This document shows, one piece after another, positions 33,177 to 45,150 of a stretch of 64,000 nucleotides of DNA; the first letter of the stretch is position 1; each line of letters starts with the position of its first letter. The position numbers and the translations under genes are program-made. The DNA is taken from the NCBI GenBank assembly GCA_024138015.1, contig JAMXBB010000001.1, positions 130,757,547-130,821,546 of the forward strand, read 5' to 3'. The DNA comes from Lumnitzera littorea (taxonomy: Eukaryota > Streptophyta > Magnoliopsida > Myrtales > Combretaceae). The notes under the pieces are model-generated. The model saw nothing but the letters and a program-made list of their open reading frames with translations. It was not told the origin of the DNA and did no database searches.

Positions 33177-36087
33177 AAAACTAAACCAAGTGACCGTAGG
33201 ATTGAACTTAAAGTACAAGGTTTAGGGCGATCGGTTAAAAGATCTAATCAAATCCAAATTATAAACTATTGAGAGAAATATTAGTAAAAATGACCCTGTA
33301 AACTTGAATTTAAGAAAATAAGTAATAAAATAGGAGACTATAAAATTTTCAAATTTTAAGCATAATAAGTACTAATTACTGAAAAGGCAAAAAGTGTAAT
33401 TTAATAACTAATAAATCACTAGAGATAGATTATATGTATACCAAAAATTTTAGAATGACCAAAATAATAATTAGGAATGTTCACATGTACCTCACATGTA
33501 TTTACGTGTAGATAAAAATACGCGAAATTACCTAAATTGGCCAAAAACTAAGTAAATAATTAAAGAAAATTATAAATTAATTATGGAAAAATCAGAAAAA
33601 AAATCAGAAGAGGATAGAATGATCCAAATTAGGTCGTGGCATGTCAGGATCTACAAAATAAAAATCAACCAATTAGAATTAGGCAACACAAAAGCCAAAA
33701 ATCAAGGAAATTGGGCAAAGTCATGTCTAATTAATGCATAATAATTACCAAAATCGTCTATAAATAGGGGAAAATTTTCAAGAACTCATTTGGGCAGTGA
33801 GCAATCTGAGAAAAATTGAGAGACTAAAAAATTTAGGAGAAAATCCAGAAAACAAAAAAAGAAAAGAAAACTGTGCAAATTGGGCAAGTGAGCCAAACCC
33901 ATACCTTACGACCACCTGGGACTGAGCCACCACCATCACCCTACTCTAGACCCACCGTCTGGGCTGACCGACAACCTTGGACCTGGTTTGGACGGCCAGA
34001 AAGCATCGAACCGGGTGAGTCCCATAATTGTTTTGATTTTGTATAATTTAGTAAAATTAGTTATTTTGCCCAGAAAATTATGAAACTTATTGTTCTAAGG
34101 TTTTATTGTATGTAGATTTAAGGAAAAATAGTGATTTAGTTTAATCACGTTTGAAAATATAGGGTTCTTAACAAATTGAATAAAACCGAGCATGATTAGA
34201 ACTAGAAATAAATAGGCTTAGGAGTGTAGTTTGGAGCTCAAATTTTTTCTATAGGATGCTCATATGATATAGAATAGTGCTATGAAGCCATTTTTTTAAA
34301 TTTAATTTTCGAAATTTCTAAGTTAATTTTTAGCCCTAAAATGATAGAAAAATTGGGTGATTTTGGGTTAATTAGGTGATTAAGATACTAATTAGTGATT
34401 TAGATGGTAATTAGATGTTTAGGGATGCTAATCTCTGATGTGGAAACCTAATCCTAGCCTTTGGAGTATTAAGTATGGGTAATTTAGGAAATTAGGTAAT
34501 TAATGTAAGAAATTAGTAATATGTGAAATTTGAAAATTAATAAATCTAAAAAAATAGGGTTATTTAGATAATATTATAATAGAAATCAGAAGAATAATAA
34601 ATCTGAAATAACATTTAATTTTAAGTAAATGTCTCCAAACGTAAGATTTTCTCACATCGGGAATAAATCCGACACCCCAATTAGGGTTAGCGTGTACCGA
34701 ATAGTTGAGAATACTAAATTAAGACCCAATAGGATATTTGGATACTCGAGCTTAATGCGATTAATGTCACATTAGGATTCGAGCATATTTAAGACTTAGG
34801 AATCAAAATAAAAATCTAATTTAGGATTCAAACCCCGAAATAGAGTACAACAAATCATTAGTACGTAATAGGTATACATGAAAAAAATGAGTTAAAATAT
34901 GACTTAGAATATGGATCCATAAAGTATAAGTACTAAAAAGACCTATTTGTATTATAGGACACCCAGACACAAATTAGCTTGCGATTAAGCGATCGAGCGA
35001 TCGAGCGATTCCAAGTAAGTTGGGTTATTACTTATTGCAATAGAGTACTAGTTTTATGGTACTTGGAGACTTAGGCTTGTATATGGTTGTGATTGTAAGT
35101 AGTTTACGCATGTGTTTGACGTATCTGAATTCGTGCTGAAATTGTGATGTGAGTGATTTTGTGTTATAATTAAATTGGTGTGAAATTGTTTGAACACCCT
35201 AAATGAAATTTAATTTTATTCGACTTTAAGAACCAAAAATGTTATGCATTGCAACCCGTTAGGGGATCATAGGATTCTCCAACCAAATATTGACCCTTTC
35301 GAAAGGGATAGTGCAGGATTACAAAATGGTCCCTTCTTCATCCTCAGTCGAACTAAGTGACAAGAGAGGAGGTCGCGGCGAGGGTGAAGTCAATGGTTCT
35401 AAGGTAGTTGCGGGAGAAGCGAGGTCTCCGTTGCACAAGCCTGGGTTTGGTTGTGAACTGCTGCATAACATGGAACTCCTCAACCCGGATTAGAGTAGAT
35501 GAAATTTCTCTGATTTCACAACGAACCGGACTACGTTGTGCGATAACACTTGATTGTTGCATTGCATGAAAATAATTGATTGATAATCTTGTTTGTGTTT
35601 GTATGCATTCATGAGTCTCCAATTCAACTTACTGAGCTATAATTGCTCATACCCTTATAGATCCTTTTGCAGATTCTGATCTCTAAACAATTCAAGTAGA
35701 ATGCCGCCTTACAATTACCTAGAGGTTAGTTTTTTTTAAGCCGGGGGTATGAGGATCAAATTACTTAATAATGATGTGCAGCTAGAGTATCCTTGTAGTT
35801 AAGGATGAAAGACTGATACTTATTATGTAATTTAGTGAACTGTTGTGTTTATGTAAAACTTCCTGGGAAGCTCTGTGGGCTTACTTATAATTATACATGT
35901 TTATTAGAAATTTGTAATATTTATCATAATTGTAGTATAAATGTTAATCGGACCGTTTACTTCAAAGCGAGTAGTCGTCGACGCCTTGTGTAGATCATGC
36001 CTATGGTAGGCACTATGAGGCCAGTTACTATCATAGAATGGTTTACACGGCGGGACTATTGCGACTCTACGACTTTGGGGAGTAACA
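33177..36087 (+). mobile_element. S2: solo LTR (2.9 kb) inserted in the G2 5' LTR
   Basis: TGTAAGCT...GGAGTAACA, flanked by exact 5-bp duplications CACTG (33,172-33,176 and 36,088-36,092). Removing it restores the LTR sequence seen at 44,350. Closely similar to S1 throughout. TATA box TATAAATA at 33,759-33,766. The palindrome CCCTTTCGAAAGGG lies near 35,294, just before the conserved short frame. Confidence 0.95.
35326..35493 (+). CDS. Conserved short reading frame in solo LTR S2 (hypothetical, 55 aa)
   Basis: ATG at 35,326 in the same AAAATGGTCCC context as S1. It reads VPSSSSVELSDKRGGRGEG, NGSKVVAGE, RSPLHKPGFG and ends at TAG 35,491, where S1 has a Trp codon (TGG), so it is shortened by three residues. 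Differences from S1 are few and mostly conservative. An open frame on the opposite strand here is a shadow. Confidence 0.4.
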   Translation: MVPSSSSVELSDKRGGRGEGEVNGSKVVAGEARSPLHKPGFGCELLHNMELLNPD

Positions 36088-36865
36088 CACTGGCCAAGCT
36101 AGACCCTCCTGCACTTATCATTCGTCTCCAGTTGCCAACCTGAACTATACTTGAACATCAACTCGACTCATCCGACCATTAACTCAGTTGACCCAAACCT
36201 AAGCCTTGCTAAAAGTGTCTGAGATGAATTCACCTCGGATGAATTATCTGCTCAGCTTGGCACAACCAACCTACTACCCTTTCGGTTCAATAGAAAACAA
36301 ACTAATCATACAAAGTTATCTTTTTTGCTAGAATGTCATCTTGCCACCAGGAGCCATGTGTTTTAGCAAACGCGTAATAGAGTCATCCATATAAGATACT
36401 CATTTTGTTGAATTTTTAAGTGCATCTTTATTATTTCTTGTATATTACTTTTTTAAATGATACCCTTTTAATCGTTTCCATTTTAAGCAAGTTGTCCTAG
36501 TTTTTCGGGTATAAATACCCACTGTACATATAGCTGCAATCATATTATCATTAATATATTGAATACTCGTCCTTTCGTGAACACTACTCTTGTTAGCTTG
36601 TTTACTTCACTCTTATTCTAACCCTTAAGCAAGATTAAGTGGCAAGTAACCTCACCGAATCACCTCATGCATCATATCAAGTTGTGTTGTGAGTTCTTAA
36701 AGTTACACTAGTGCGTCATATCCTTTGGAGCTGTTCATGAGTTTACTTATCTCACTTTTTTTGTTCTTTTGCATGACTTCCATCTCGTTCTTCAAGCTTT
36801 CTACAAGCTTAGACCCATTCCAGCGATTGGCCTTATCTGTCCTTAGCCATGATTCCACATCATCA

Positions 36866-36877
36866 TGGTATCAAAGT
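36866..36877 (+). other. G2 primer-binding site (initiator tRNA-Met type)
   Basis: TGGTATCAAAGT, two bases off TGGTATCAGAGC, three bases after the LTR end. Confidence 0.8.
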
Positions 36878-37193
36878 AAAGGTTTCATTTAGGTAAGTTG
36901 TACTTAGATCTTTGTGAAGTAGTGTTCACAGCAGCATTTACAGTAGTGAATGTTGAAGTCGTGTAGAGATTCATTGAAGTGTTCAAGTAAGTAAAAGAGT
37001 ATAGTAGTTTTTTTTTTCGCGTATACTTTGTTCTACCATATTTCAAGTATACAAAAACAGAGCAAGTTTTGATTGAAATTATTATTCATTAGTGTAAATG
37101 TTGTGTTCGTAGATTCATTAGACATTTGGGCATGTTGGAATAGTAATTATTGTACCCCAAATTAGAAGTTTATTTACTGAGTTTTGTTAAGAA

Positions 37194-38288
37194 GATGATG
37201 GATCATAGTGTTAATGCCGGTATTGGTAACAACGATAATGGTGTTGTCTACTATAGACAATAACCCCAGAGTACCCTTAGGAGTATAGACGAATGACTTG
37301 ATGAAGTGGCTAACCTTAGTCGATCTGACTAAAGCTATTTATATAATGGACTATTGACTTACTAACACTATGCAGAACACCCCACAAGTTGCCCAACCTA
37401 CTAGAGGACAAAACCTAACTTGACAACTTCGAGGTAAAGGAGTAGAAGGACGAGCATGATAGAGGATTAACTTGGGAGATATAGATGATGATGAAGAAGA
37501 GGAGTATAATGAAGAAGAAGAGTGAGTTACAATACCCTAAGCTACCAACCATGTGGAGCTTTAGGTTTCAAGCTTCAGTAGTTCTAGGAGTGCAGATGAT
37601 TATTTGGATTAGGAGGAAAAGGTTGAACGTGTTTTCTATTATTACCAGTATAAGGACTAAGAGAAGGTAAGGACTACTAGTGTTGAGTTCTCAAGATATG
37701 TTGTCATGTGGTAGAAGAACTTTCAGATCATGAGAAGATGAGAAGGATACAAAGAGGTCAATACTTAACATGAGATGAAAAGGATACTCAGAAATAGGTT
37801 TGTGCTAGATACTTTTGCTCGACTTTAGCAACTAAGACAAGGAAGCCAAACTATTGATGAGTATATTCGAGAGATCCAAATACTCATGATTCGCTATGAA
37901 GTAGAAGAACCGTGAGCCTGAACAGTGTCCAAATTCCTCATTGGATTAAGAAGTCATATCTGAGACATTATGAAACTTCAGCAATTTACTACAATGGATG
38001 AGGCTACACGAATAGCCCAACAAGTGAAAAGACAGAAAAGGAGCAAGATGTTGACCCGACCCTTAATGAGACAACTTGGTCAGTCAAGCTAACCTTCTCA
38101 GGGAAGTTATCGAGCTCAATCAAATACTAAGTCGACTAGATGAACAGATGTTAGGACAACACAAAAAGGTCGACTTAATGGTGACATAACATATGAGAAA
38201 GGGTGAGGATCTAGAAGGAAGATTAGTTGGATGCTTTAAGTGCTAAGGGTTTGGGCATATGGCCACCGAGTATCCAAACTAAAGGACC
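37194..38288 (+). pseudogene. G2 gag, degenerate
   Basis: Starts near ATGATGGATCATAGTG at 37,194. The capsid-like core at about 37,780-37,920 reads RILRNRFVLDTFARL, SQTIDEYIREIQILMIRYEV. It is followed by a basic stretch and the knuckle CFKC-GFGHMATEYP at about 38,230-38,280, in which the last Cys is Tyr and one position is a stop. The capsid pattern is that of Retrotrans_gag. Confidence 0.8.
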
Positions 38289-38900
38289 ATGATTGTCAGG
38301 GGAGATGCCTTGAAAATCGAAGTAGATAGCATAGATGAGGAACCAAAAGAAGAGAAAGAAGTGGGAGATGAAGCTGGTATTAATATTGACTTGATTGAAG
38401 AGGATATGTTCACCAAGGACTTGGATAACTTTACTCTAGTTATTCGATGTGCAATGAATTTAGAACACTCACCTAAGAAGGAGCAAAGGGAAAACTTATT
38501 CCACATCACTTGCAAAGTGAATTTTCAAATGTGCTCACTCATAGTGGATAGTAAGAGCTAAACCAATGTGGCATCTACTGACCTAGTTAAGAAATTGAAG
38601 ATGCCAACTATCTCACATTCGAAGCCGTACAAGTTACACTGATTGAATGAAAAGGGAGCATTACATGTCATTCAGTAAGTGCTACTGTTGATCTCAATTA
38701 GAAACTATTCTAACGAAATCCTTTATAATGTACTACCTATATGCACATCACATATGTTGTTAGGTTAACCTTGGCTTTTCAATCGAAGGGTTATTTATGA
38801 TGGATTCAGGAACACCTATGTTTGAGAAAGATGGTAGGTGAATCACTTTGAACTCCTTAAACCCGAGTCAAGTGAGCAAATTACAAGCCAAATTGGCTCA
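38289..38900 (+). pseudogene. G2 aspartic protease region, degenerate
   Basis: An acidic linker (DEEPKEEKEVGDEAG) precedes FHITCKVNFQMCSLIVDSKS, a stop, then TNVASTDLVKKLKMPTISH. The active site is D-S-K where the family has D-S-G, so the protease is dead in addition to the stop codon. Confidence 0.8.
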
Positions 38901-41122
38901 AGGAACGAAGAAGACCTTGGTGTTAACTTAAGCCGAACTCCAAGGAGTCATCAAGGCCGATGTCCTAGTCAAGCAATTATTAGAATTGAAGGAGAGGACT
39001 GAATTACCCTTAGAGGTCAGGGAACTACTAAAGGAATATACTGACTTGTTCCTAAAACAGCTACATGAAGGATTAACCCCATTTTGAAGCATTGAACATT
39101 GCATTGATTTAATACCTAGTGCTACCTTATCAAACAAGCCAACGTATCGAATGAATCCTGAGCAAGATGCTAACCTCTAAAGGCAAGTTAATTGTCAAGC
39201 TTGTTTTTTCACTTCTCGATTCTTTTATAAAATTAAGTCTTCTTTAAACTGATAAATACTAAATCCTACCCATTTAATACTGACCCCGGACTAAGGTTTA
39301 AAAAAAAAAAACGTTTTTCAATTTGAAAAGTTATTGGAGTCACCACCTGACCGAAGTTAGAAAAAACAATTAAGTTATAACTAATTAGGTGGATTGGTTA
39401 TAACTAAGCCACTAGTCTAACTATTAAAACCAATTTTGTGAAATGGTTTTTGAAACTAGAGATTTAGATCCGAGGGTTAGGAATTATAAACTCTTACAAG
39501 TACAATTGACTTTCCAAAATTAGAATTAAACTTAAAAATCACCTTTTAATTTTGAAAGACAAAACTTGGTTATTAGCTACTCTAATTGGATAAACAAAAT
39601 AATCTAAATTAAAGAAAAAAGGAAATTAGGTTTTTTCATTTTTATCATCGCCTCGTAAATGCCTACATAACCGTTATTTGGAATTCGGGATCAAACGTAC
39701 ACAGTTCTTCTGATGAAAATATTAGTAGGTTGTTAGTTTTAATTCTTAAAAATGATTGAGTTTACGTTTTTTACTCAATCTAGTTCATTTAAAAAAAAGT
39801 TCCTAAATTAGATTTTATTTTTGGAAATTCTAAATGATCCTAATTTGGAAAATGGTTGATTTATTTTTATTTTATTTTTGGAAAATCAATTTTTCTAATT
39901 GATAAAACAACTTTATTATTATTTTTATTTGTTTATTATCTATTCCTTCTACTTTTTATTTTTATTTTTTGTTATTTTTTGGTTTATTTGGCTAAAATGT
40001 GAAAATAAATAAACACTTAACTAAAAAAAAAAAACTTCTTCCTTTTTTTTTTCTTTGTTTTTCTCATTTTAGTATTATTACATTTGCATTTGGAAATTAA
40101 AAAAATAAGATTAAAAAAAAACAACAACTAAATGAGAAAATAAAAGGAAATAACTAAATAAATAAATAAAAAAAAAAACAAAACAAAAAGAGAACTCAGA
40201 CCAAAGGGGAATACGCGGGTTGATTTTGGGTATGGGTTGGACTCGAGATTGGGTCTTTGAATCCGGGTCGGGTTTGGTCCTCCTTTAAGCTCAACGACAA
40301 CCATAAGGCTTGATTTGATCTGATTCATACACCAAAACAAATGAAAGAGGTGTTTTTTATGTGTTTTGCATTAAAGATAGAGGGGGTAGGCTTAATGCCA
40401 TGGCTTAAAGTGGCCGTGGTGGCGGTGTTCGAATCTTGGTGTTTTGGTGTTGCTGGGTGCGAAATAGGAGTATGGTGTGGTGTTTCAAGGTGTGAGGAGT
40501 TTGGCTATGTGATTGGTTTGGGTCGAAGAGTAGCTAAAGTGGTGGTTCGAAGAGAGGGGATTCAGTAATTAGGGTTAAGGTGGTGGCAAGTTGGTGGCGA
40601 TGCCACGGGCTATGGTGGAGGTCGAAAGAGGTTGGATTGGGGAGCTTAGTCGTGGTGGTGGTTTGGCTCGAAAGTGGCTAGAGAGAGGGATTCGAAGAGA
40701 GAGAGAGAGTGTTTATGCCTTGATTCTATAGCTCGTGTCTTGGTTTTTGGTCCTTGAGCTCCCCTAATACCCAATTTATACTCATAATCAACTTAGAAAC
40801 ATGGAAAGTTTCAAATCGGAGTAAAGTCTAAATGGCTGAAATTACAATTTTTTCCCATTTTTGAGAGCTAATTTGAGCATCGAAATGGATGAATTTGGTC
40901 CTGTTCTCTGGTTCAATTCAAAATAGGCCACATGGAGTGCGAGATTGATACAAGAAATTATGTGCCTGTATTTAAAATTTGAGCAAAAATTGAAGCTAAA
41001 GCGAATAGGGTAGGCTATTCTTGAGAAGGAAAGAGGAGGAAAATCTAGAGAAAACGAGAGAAGAAGGGGGGAAAGAGAAGGGAAATCGGAGGAAAAAGAA
41101 AGAAAGGGAGAGAAAAATAGGC

Positions 41123-41240
41123 TGACGTGGCGCCATGTTAGTCCTGCCGACTAACCAGAGTCTGACGTGGCATGTTACGTAGTGTCATGTCAACATGGGT
41201 CATTCAACTCAACGCTGCCATGTGTTAAGACACGTGGCAC
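41123..41240 (-). promoter_or_regulatory. Cluster of ACGTG motifs in the S4 LTR
   Basis: TGACGTGGC at 41,123, TGACGTGGC at 41,163 and CACGTGGC at 41,231 within 120 bp, upstream of the S4 TATA box in its own orientation. ACGT-core sites are bound by plant bZIP and bHLH factors. Related motifs occur in the R and Q LTRs at the same place. Confidence 0.45.
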
Positions 41241-41305
41241 AATGAGATTTTGACATATGGCAATTCCTAATGTGATGAAAAAAAAAAAAAATTTTTACAT
41301 GCTTG

Positions 41306-41381
41306 CACCTAGATTTGAACCCTTAACCTTTAACCAAACCCAATACCAATGTCCATGTGCTTATCTATTAAGTAGTTGGCC
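41306..41381 (-). repeat. tRNA-like module in S4
   Basis: On the minus strand GGCCAACTACTTAATAGATA then AGCACATGG, and near the other end GGTTAAGGGTTCAAATCTAGG, the best B-box match of the five copies. Confidence 0.65.
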
Positions 41382-42560
41382 TGAACCTTATCCATATATG
41401 CAACTCGGTTAGCTTGGGCTAGATTTAAATCTAAGGTAAGATTCAACGACCCAACTTCTAAAATTAAAAAATCTATACAATTAAAAATCTTTTATTTTTT
41501 TCAATTTTCCTATTTTTTTGTAATTTTCTCAATTTTCTAAATTTTTAAACTTTATTTTTTAAACTTCTTATTTTTTAAGGTTTCTTTCTACACTTCTTAT
41601 TTTTGGTACTTTTTTTAAATTTCTTATTTTTTGTGATTTTTCTTATTTTTAGATTATTTTGTATTTTCTTAAAATTCTTATTTTTTATAACTTTCTTAAT
41701 TTTGGGGGCTTTCTTTAATTTTTTATTTTTTTTTTTGTGTTTTTCCTAATTTAGGGTCTATTGAGAAAAGAGAGAAAAATAATAAAAATAAAAATAAATG
41801 GGGTAAAAATTGGGTGTCTACATCAATGAACTTTTAGAAAGAGGATATGTAAGGGAGAGTCTTAGCCCATGTGTTGTATCTACGTTACTTATACGAAAGA
41901 AAGATGGAACTTTGTGTATGTGTGTAGATAGCAGAGCTATTAATAAAATTACGATCAAGTACAGATGCCTCATCCTAAGGTTGGACGATATGTTGGATGA
42001 AGTAAGTGGTGCGAGAATAATCAGTAAGACATATGAAGTTGAGATATCACCTAATCTAGATGAGATAAGAGGATAAATGGAAGACTGCTTTTAAAACCTG
42101 ACATAGCCTATACGAGTAGATGGTCATGCTTTTCGAATTGTGTAACACTCCAAGCACTTTTATGACACTAATTAATCATGTTTTGAGAAATTTGATCGGA
42201 AAATTTGTCATTGTCCACTTTAACGACATCTTTGTCTACAATGCTTACCTGGCTATGCATACTGATCACCTCAAGGCTATTTTTGATGTCCTCCTAGCAG
42301 AAAGGTTGTTTGAAAACTTGAAGAAATGTTGTTCTTGTTAGGAAGAAGTGATCTTCCTAGGATATGTAACTGGTGGAAGAAGACTAAGAGTAGATGAAGA
42401 AAATGTACGAGCTATTGTTGAATGGCTAACATAGGCCTCCTGTATTGAGGTAAGAAGTTTTCATAGATTGGCGTCGTTCTACCAACGCTTTATCCGAGGA
42501 TTAAGTACCATTGTAGCACCTCTCACTAAACTTAAAAAAAAGAATGTAAAGTTCAAGTAA

Positions 42561-43020
42561 GGAGAGAAAGAGGAGAGGAGTTTTGCCGAAGTGAAAACTA
42601 GGTTGACCTTTACCCTAGTCTTGGCTCTACCAGACTTTGAAAGAGTATTTGAGCTTGAGTGTGATGCATTGAATGTCGGCATTAGAGTTGTGCTAATGTA
42701 AGAGGGCCGACTGGTCACTTATCATAGCGAGAAACTTAGGGGAATGCAATTGAACTATTTTGTACATGACAAAGAGCTTTTAGCCTTGATCTAAGCTCTT
42801 CACATATGGCAGATTATCTTCTACCAAAAGAATTTGTCATATATACTGATCATGAGTCCTTGAGGTATTTGCGGAGCCAATTTAAACTTTCCAAATGCTA
42901 AGCCTAATAGATTGAGTTCTTGGAGAGATTTAACTTTGTCATTAAGTACAAGCAAGGCAAGAACAATGTAGTTGTTGACGCCCTGTCGAGAAGACATGTT
43001 CTTCTCACCGAGCTATAGAC
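42561..43020 (+). pseudogene. G2 RNase H region, degenerate
   Basis: Pieces FELECDALNVGIRVVLM, EGRLVTYHSEKLRG and HDKELLALI, then IKYKQGKNNVVVDALSRRH at about 42,940-43,000. Gln codons of the family appear as TAA (about 42,698 and 42,793), and a Gln and a Trp appear as stops in the stretch near 42,900-42,912. Confidence 0.85.
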
Positions 43021-43108
43021 TAGATTGTTAGGTTTTGCCAGCATAAAAGAGTAGTATCAGAATGATCCTCATTTTGGCCCTATATATAAGAACTGTAGAG
43101 AAGGAAGA

Positions 43109-44190
43109 GTGGTAGATGAGTACCATGTGGAGGAAGGTTATTTGTTCAAAGGTGGCAACTTATGTGTGCTGACCTGTTCGATGAGAGAGCTGATGGTAAG
43201 AGAAGCCCGTGGTAAAAGACTCTCTAGACACTTTAAAGAGCGGAGAACGTATGAGCTATTGAATAATAGATTCTTTCGGCCTAGAATGAAGCGTAATGTG
43301 CATCGTGTGATTGAGAGATACACCATCTGTAAGAAAGCAAAGAGCCGAGTAAAGCAAGGAAAAGTAATGTCCCTGCTTACTTCGACCAAACCATGAGTTG
43401 ACTTGAGCATAGACTTTGTCTTTGGATTACCCCAAACTGCCTAAGGCAAAGATTCTGTAATGGTTGTCATAGATAGGTTCAGCAAAATGGCACATTTCGT
43501 GCCTTGCACCAATACTAACGACACTCCAACTATTGCTTCTTTGTTTTTGCAGGAAGTAGTTCGCTTGTATGGAGTACCGAGAAGTATGGTATCATATAGA
43601 GATCCAAAATTTCTAACCCATTTCTAATGAACACTCTTGCATCGGATGGGCACCAAATTATTGTTTAGCACCTCCTACCATCCCCAAACCAATGGCTAAA
43701 TAGAAGTGGTCAACCGTACTTTAAGATTACTACTCTGAGCTGCAGTAGGGAAGAACTTAACCAACTGAGAAGTTTGCCTGCCCATTGTCGAATTTGCTTA
43801 CAACAAGACAGTATACGCCACCACTGGACATGCTCCCTTTGAAGTCATCTATGGTTTTAACTTGGAACTACCATTCGATCACACCTCAATGCCGCCTATT
43901 AACCTAAAAGATCTAGAAGCAATGACCCGAGCTTAGTCCATCTAGTAGATCTATCAATGAGTCACCCAATAGATTGACTGAATTGCTAGAAAGCTAAAGG
44001 AGAAAAGCAAAGGAAGGAAGGAAAGATTCCCTAATAAGAGGAAAAACAAACTATTTGCCTGAACTGAAGGATGGCTTAGGATACTCTAGAAGATCAATAA
44101 CAATGCATATCAACTTAAGCTTCCAGAAGACTTTAAAGTATCAGATGTGTTTAATGTTGCCGACCTTAGCCCTTATAGACTCTAGGAGAA
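43109..44190 (+). pseudogene. G2 integrase, degenerate
   Basis: The zinc-binding part at 43,109-43,396 reads RHFKERRTYELLNN and VIERYTICKKAKS; one of the two Cys of the HHCC motif is Tyr. The core follows with LSIDFVFGLP, VMVVIDRFSKMAHFVP, and SYRDPKFLTHF, where the second catalytic Asp is Tyr. The last catalytic Glu (IEVVNRTL) is kept. The tail DVFNVADLSPYRL near 44,150 ends the polyprotein without a chromodomain. Confidence 0.85.
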
Positions 44191-44213
44191 CTAGGACAAA
44201 GACCAGTTAAATT

Positions 44214-45150
44214 TGATATCAAACAATTGAACCCTTGACCCGTACTTGAGCTCGAGCCCGAGGGTTAGAAAGTATGGCCAGGTAAATTATTTCCTTAAGA
44301 CTCACTACTGAAGAGTCCAAGCTACTGCAATTTGTCAACCTGATGCATTGGCTGAGTCGGACTGTCTTGCCCTCGTCATTTGTCTTTAGTTACTGACTTG
44401 AACAGCACTTGAACGTTAGCTTAGCTCATTCGACCATCAACTCAATCGACTTGGACCCAAGTCATGCTAAAAGTGTTCGAGGTGAATTAACCTCGTAAGA
44501 ATTATTTGCTCGGCTCAACATGACCAACCTACCCTCCTCGCTAGGCACCTTGGCTCGATAGTAAACAAACTAATCATACAAAATTGTCTCTTTTGCTAGA
44601 AAGTCATCCAACCGCCAAGAGCCACATGTTTGTGCAAGCACGTAACAAAATCATCCGTATAAGATACTCATTTCATTGTATTTTGAATTGTACTCTTATT
44701 ATTCCTTGTACAATAAAATGAGTATCTTATACAGATGATTCTGTTAGAGAATATCCTTTTAGTCTTTTCTATTTTAAGCAGGTTACCCTAGTTTTTTCAG
44801 CATAAATACCTACTGTACATGTAGCTGCAATCATCTTATCATCAATATACTAAATACTCTTCCTTTTGTAAACATCTCTCTTGTTAGCTTGTTTACATCA
44901 CTCTTATCTTAACCGTTAAGCAAGGTTAAGTAGTGAGTAACCTCACTGGACCATTTCATACATCATATTGAATTGTGCCGTAAGTTCTTGAAAGTTCCAC
45001 TAGTATATCATATATTTTGGAGCTATTCGTAGGTTTGCTTATTTTACTTCTTTTGTTCTTTCGCGCAACTTCCATCTCGTTCTTCAAGATTTTTGCAAGC
45101 TTAGACCTATCTCAACGACTAACCTTGTATGTTCTTGTTTACCTACATCA
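44214..45150 (+). repeat. 3' LTR of G2
   Basis: 937 bp, TGATATC to CTACATCA, collinear with the 5' LTR. The TATA box is degraded to CATAAATA at 44,801-44,808. It carries a local inverted duplication (44,650-44,742) missing from the 5' LTR. Confidence 0.85.
44650..44742. repeat. Palindromic inverted duplication in the G2 3' LTR
   Basis: ATCATCCGTATAAGATACTC at about 44,654 is matched by its reverse complement GAGTATCTTATACAGATGAT at about 44,717, with flanking bases also pairing, arms about 35 bp and loop about 20 bp. The 5' LTR has only the first arm (36,382), so this arose in this copy. Confidence 0.85.

Larger units (their letters stand above)
33032..36862 (+). repeat. 5' LTR of G2, split by S2
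   Basis: Pieces 33,032-33,176 and 36,093-36,862, about 915 bp together, collinear with 44,214-45,150. Starts TGATAGG, ends CCACATCA. TATA box TATAAATA at 36,510-36,517 in the symmetric context GGGTATAAATACCC. Confidence 0.85.
39193..41822 (-). mobile_element. S4: LTR of the R/Q family (2.63 kb) inserted in the G2 RT gene
   Basis: In plus sense it starts TGTCAAGCTTG and ends GGGTGTCTACA. Flanks TTAAT (39,188-39,192) and TCAAT (41,823-41,827) form a duplication with one mismatch. Removing it restores the coding join seen in G1. Collinear in reverse with the R LTRs and in the same sense as the Q LTR at 52,087. Minus-strand TATA (TATAAATT) at 40,773-40,780. The G-rich stretch 40,380-40,730 is the leader-like region, and frames in it are not credible. 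Confidence 0.9.
38930..42560 (+). pseudogene. G2 reverse transcriptase, split by S4 and catalytically dead
   Basis: The N-terminal part before 39,192 reads HCIDLIPSATLSNKPTYRMN. The frame resumes at 41,828 with LLERGYVRESLSPCVVSTLL, KDGTLCMCVDSRAINKITIK and RLDDMLDEVSGARIISK. The catalytic box at 42,216-42,227 reads HFND in place of YFDD: the first Asp of the pair is Asn. It is followed by LKAIFDVLLAERLFENLKKC and, after a stop where Gln is expected, EEVIFLGYV. S4 interrupts it between the N-terminal part and the fingers. Confidence 0.9.
33032..45150 (+). mobile_element. G2: Ty3/Gypsy retrotransposon inserted in LINE ORF1, itself split by S2 and S4
   Basis: LTRs at 33,032-36,862 (interrupted by S2) and 44,214-45,150. 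Primer site, gag, protease, RT, RNase H and integrase follow in that order on the plus strand. Net length without S2 and S4 is about 6.57 kb, the same as G1. The flanks AGATG and ATTTT do not match, so the target duplication has decayed or the ends are off by a few bases. All frames are broken, many by TAG or TAA in place of Gln or Trp codons. Confidence 0.9.

Noticed and set aside
35353..35622. 89-codon minus-strand frames in S2 and at 10,556-10,825 in S1
   Set aside because: They overlap the plus-strand short frame on the strand opposite to the LTR TATA box, and are not kept in S3 or S5; probably shadows.
40341..40568. A 75-codon Val/Gly-rich frame
   Set aside because: It runs through the G-rich leader of S4 on the strand opposite to the S4 TATA box.
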